Assembly: GCA_016213775.1 (NCBI GenBank)
Contig: JACQZR010000145.1
Location: 27,436-91,435 of the forward strand
Reading direction: 5' to 3'
Source: Acidobacteriota bacterium
GTDB taxonomy: Bacteria; Acidobacteriota; Terriglobia; Bryobacterales; Bryobacteraceae
DNA: 64,000 bases
The stretch's first letter is position 1. Each line of letters begins with the position of its first letter. Shown here piece by piece: positions 61,908 to 64,000 of the stretch. Both the position numbers and the translations under genes were made by a program. Under the pieces are notes generated by a model. It saw only the letters and a list, made by a program, of their open reading frames with translations. It was not told the DNA's origin and did not search any database.

Positions 61908-63840
61908 ATTGTTCCACCCAATCCAGATGCCGCTGCATCACATCCTGCACGAACTTCGGCTCCTGCGGGCCATGCGGTGTCCGCGGATAGACCACCATCT
62001 TCGTCGTCACCCCACGCCGCTTCAGTGCGTGGTAATACTCGTATGCCTGTCCAACCGGCACGCGGAAATCAGCCTCGCCATGCAGAAACAGCGTTGGCGT
62101 CGTCACCTGCTTCACATGAAAGAGCCCCGACCGTTTCATATACAACTCGGGCTCATCCCACGGTGACCCGCCGAAGTAATCGTCCAAAACGCTCGGAATA
62201 TCGTTTGTTCCCCACATGCTCCAGACGTTCGTGATGCCCGCTCCGACAATCGCTGCCTTGAACCGCTGCGTCTGCGAGATGGTCCACGCCGTCATGTACC
62301 CGCCATAGCTCCAGCCCATCACCGCCATATGATCCGCATCCGCGATCCCCTGCGCGATCACATAATCGACGCCGCTCATGATGTCCTGGAAATCGCCGCC
62401 ACCCCAATCCTTGTAGTTGCTCGCGCGAAACGCCCGCCCGTACCCGACCGAGCCCCGTGGATTCGAGCGCAACACCGCGTAGCCCTTTGCCGCGAACGTC
62501 GCCACTGAAGTCGCTCCGGACGCTCCGATGAAACTCTCCGCATACACGCCCGCCGGTCCGCCGTGAATGATCAGCGCCAGGGGATATCGCTTGCCCGCTT
62601 CGTAATTCACCGGCAGAGTGATCAGTCCTTCCACGGGTTTGCCGTCTTTCGATTTCCACGTGACCACCCGTGTCTCACCCAACTTCGGCATCGGCCACTG
62701 ATTCGCCTCGCTCACGCGCTTGCGCTGCGCTGATGACATGTCGATAAGAAACGCTTCCGGCGCGTCCGAAGCCGATTCGGCAACCGCGCCTGCCCATTTC
62801 CCATCCCGCGACAAACCCGTTACGCGCGCCACGCCCCGCTGCGTTTGATATGCGACCACCACCGGACCATCTACCGGAACCGCATACACCACGGAGCGCG
62901 TCCGCAGCGGCTCCTGCACGTAAATGCGTGACGAGTCCGCCGCCCAATCCACCACCTGGGGCTGCTCCTCCGGGGTCACCCCCAGTTCGCGCACCTTGCC
63001 GCTGGCCCGATCCATGAGAACCAACCGGGAGCCCGTCGCCAGCGCCGGCTTCTGCGCGCTACGTACAAACGCCAGGTAGCGGCCGTCGGGCGAATACCGC
63101 GGCTGCGCTTCCGTTGCGGCCGTCGCCGCAATCGCCTTCACCGTTCCGCTCTCCACTTCCACCTCGCTCAAATCGGCCTTCCGCGAGACTTCAAAATCCG
63201 GCGTCGGCTGATGTTGAAACGCGATCCGGCGCGAATCCGGCGACCAGTGAAACTCCCCCACGTGAAACGACCCCGAACCAATCTTCCTCGCCTTGGCGCG
63301 CTCGCCAGACAGTGCCGTTACCCAAAGCGCGTGATTTCGCGGATTCTCATCCACCACCTTCACATCGCGCTTCTCTTTCACGGCCTTCTCTGATTCGCTA
63401 TCCGCTTCTGCACCAGCGAAGGCGATCCACTTCCCATCGGGAGACACCCGATAAGCCCCCATGGCGCCTTTCCAATCGGTGAGCATCTCCGCTTCGCCGC
63501 CATCCAGCGGAATGCGGAAGAGGTTCTTCTTCCCCGACCGGTCCGACGTGAACAACAGCCATTTCCCGTCGGGTGTGAACGACGGGTCCTGCGCGCTCTT
63601 CTCCCCGCGCGTCAGTTGAGTCGCCTTGCCACCGCGCCAGAGATAAATATGGGTCAGGTTCTCGCTCTTCTCGTTTTCGATCACGGCCTTGGTCTGCGTC
63701 CATGCCGCGATCCGCCTGTCCGCCGAAGGCGCTACTTCGGCCACCTTCTGCACTTTCATCGATGTCTCCACAGTCCAAAGTGCATCCGCCTGCGCCCACA
63801 CCACCGGCGCGAAAGCCAAAAGAGCAACAGCGTTCCTCAT
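61897..63840 (-). CDS. S9 family serine peptidase (acylaminoacyl/dipeptidyl peptidase-like)
   Basis: A 647-residue secreted peptidase: signal peptide (AVALLAFAPVVWAQ), an N-terminal beta-propeller with WD40-like strands (SFTPDGKWLLFTSDRSGKKN), and a C-terminal alpha/beta-hydrolase. The catalytic triad is visible: Ser in MGWSYGGYMTA, Asp in HGEADFRVP and His in PRTPHGPQEP. It removes short peptides from the N-terminus of substrates. The start at 63840 precedes the signal peptide; the longer open frame runs into intron sequence. Confidence 0.9.
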   Translation of the reverse strand: MRNAVALLAFAPVVWAQADALWTVETSMKVQKVAEVAPSADRRIAAWTQTKAVIENEKSENLTHIYLWRGGKATQLTRGEKSAQDPSFTPDGKWLLFTSDRSGKKNLFRIPLDGGEAEMLTDWKGAMGAYRVSPDGKWIAFAGAEADSESEKAVKEKRDVKVVDENPRNHALWVTALSGERAKARKIGSGSFHVGEFHWSPDSRRIAFQHQPTPDFEVSRKADLSEVEVESGTVKAIAATAATEAQPRYSPDGRYLAFVRSAQKPALATGSRLVLMDRASGKVRELGVTPEEQPQVVDWAADSSRIYVQEPLRTRSVVYAVPVDGPVVVAYQTQRGVARVTGLSRDGKWAGAVAESASDAPEAFLIDMSSAQRKRVSEANQWPMPKLGETRVVTWKSKDGKPVEGLITLPVNYEAGKRYPLALIIHGGPAGVYAESFIGASGATSVATFAAKGYAVLRSNPRGSVGYGRAFRASNYKDWGGGDFQDIMSGVDYVIAQGIADADHMAVMGWSYGGYMTAWTISQTQRFKAAIVGAGITNVWSMWGTNDIPSVLDDYFGGSPWDEPELYMKRSGLFHVKQVTTPTLFLHGEADFRVPVGQAYEYYHALKRRGVTTKMVVYPRTPHGPQEPKFVQDVMQRHLDWVEQYAR

Positions 63841-63863
63841 GTTGGGCAATTGTACCTGCTTTG

Positions 63864-64000
63864 ATCGGGTCGAGTGACGGGGTTTGTGCCCCGTCACCCT
63901 CCCACACCACCGGACGTGCGGTTTTCCGCATCCGGCGGTTGAACGCAGCGGTTTATCGCGCCGCAAGATCTGATGGCAATAGAAACTGAAGTTGCTTTAG
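63864..64000 (-). mobile_element. 3' end of a group II intron (domains V and VI)
   Basis: Read on the minus strand, about 63908-63940 folds as a group II intron domain V: a lower stem (CCGGA with TCCGG), the AC two-base bulge, and an upper GCGG/CCGC stem with an A-rich tetraloop; the triad position reads CGC. Then follows a domain VI-like hairpin (GTGACGGGG 63874-63882, CCCCGTCAC 63889-63897) and an end close to ACCCGAT near 63864. The intron body, and any reverse transcriptase gene, continues beyond the right edge. Confidence 0.8.

Noticed and set aside
63841..63966. N-terminal extension of the S9 peptidase
   Set aside because: The open frame continues upstream of 63840, but it is arginine-rich, lies inside the group II intron domains and would bury the signal peptide.

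Overview
The window is GC-rich, gene-dense bacterial chromosome. It carries several markers of soil Acidobacteriota of the Solibacter/Bryobacter type: Oar-like TonB-dependent receptors with an N-terminal carboxypeptidase-regulatory domain, a TIGR03435 protein, a TIGR03436 (acidobacterial VWFA-related) protein, Tat-exported Gfo/Idh/MocA oxidoreductases and a DUF1592/DUF1585-DUF1552 remnant. The taxonomic placement is inferred from family content, not from a marker gene.

Layout. 0.1-2.7 kb: YihY membrane protein and GlpD on the minus strand. 2.9-9.5 kb: uptake block with two sodium:solute symporters (one with its DUF3311 partner), an APC permease, a small AT-hook-like protein under a promoter flanked by two palindromes, and a secreted Gfo/Idh/MocA protein. 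9.7-14.9 kb: a decayed DUF1585/DUF1552 remnant, a DUF4159 protein, a 1259-residue Oar-like receptor and an array of five back-to-back hairpins. 14.9-21.2 kb: cupin, sugar epimerase, a GT2-methyltransferase fusion, an ArsC-like protein, an APC permease, FolD, a TPR protein and RNase H. 21.2-31.5 kb: Tex, a hypothetical protein, a Gfo/Idh/MocA gene broken by one stop codon, then a tight TIGR03435/Oar-like receptor/TIGR03436 cluster. 31.5-36.4 kb: two toxin-antitoxin-like pairs, an M19 dipeptidase, SixA, O-antigen ligase and an SDR. 36.4-46.2 kb: Lhr helicase, Fic, hicB with a broken hicA, then a glycosidase-like protein and an NfrA/PgaA-like TPR protein. 46.2-50.8 kb: DUF3788 protein and an electron-transfer operon (tetraheme cytochrome c, four-cluster Fe-S protein, NrfD, membrane protein) with no catalytic subunit. 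51-56.4 kb: glutaryl-CoA dehydrogenase-like enzyme, YfiR plus hybrid histidine kinase, YvcK. 56.4-64 kb: a secreted-protein operon, a 6S RNA upstream of ymdB, penicillin acylase, S9 peptidase and the 3' end of a group II intron running off the right edge.

Most unusual region: between lhr and the convergent glycosidase-like gene. Diverged partial copies of both 3' ends (41493-41630 and 41632-41703) lie between the fic and hicBA modules. It looks as if two alternative versions of the same intergenic site, one carrying fic and one carrying hicBA, were joined head to tail. The differences in the copies are mostly or entirely synonymous, so the copies appear to descend from functional alleles of a relative.

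Other recurring themes are -10 elements only 6-10 nt upstream of start codons (predicted leaderless mRNAs) and several small palindromic control sites.
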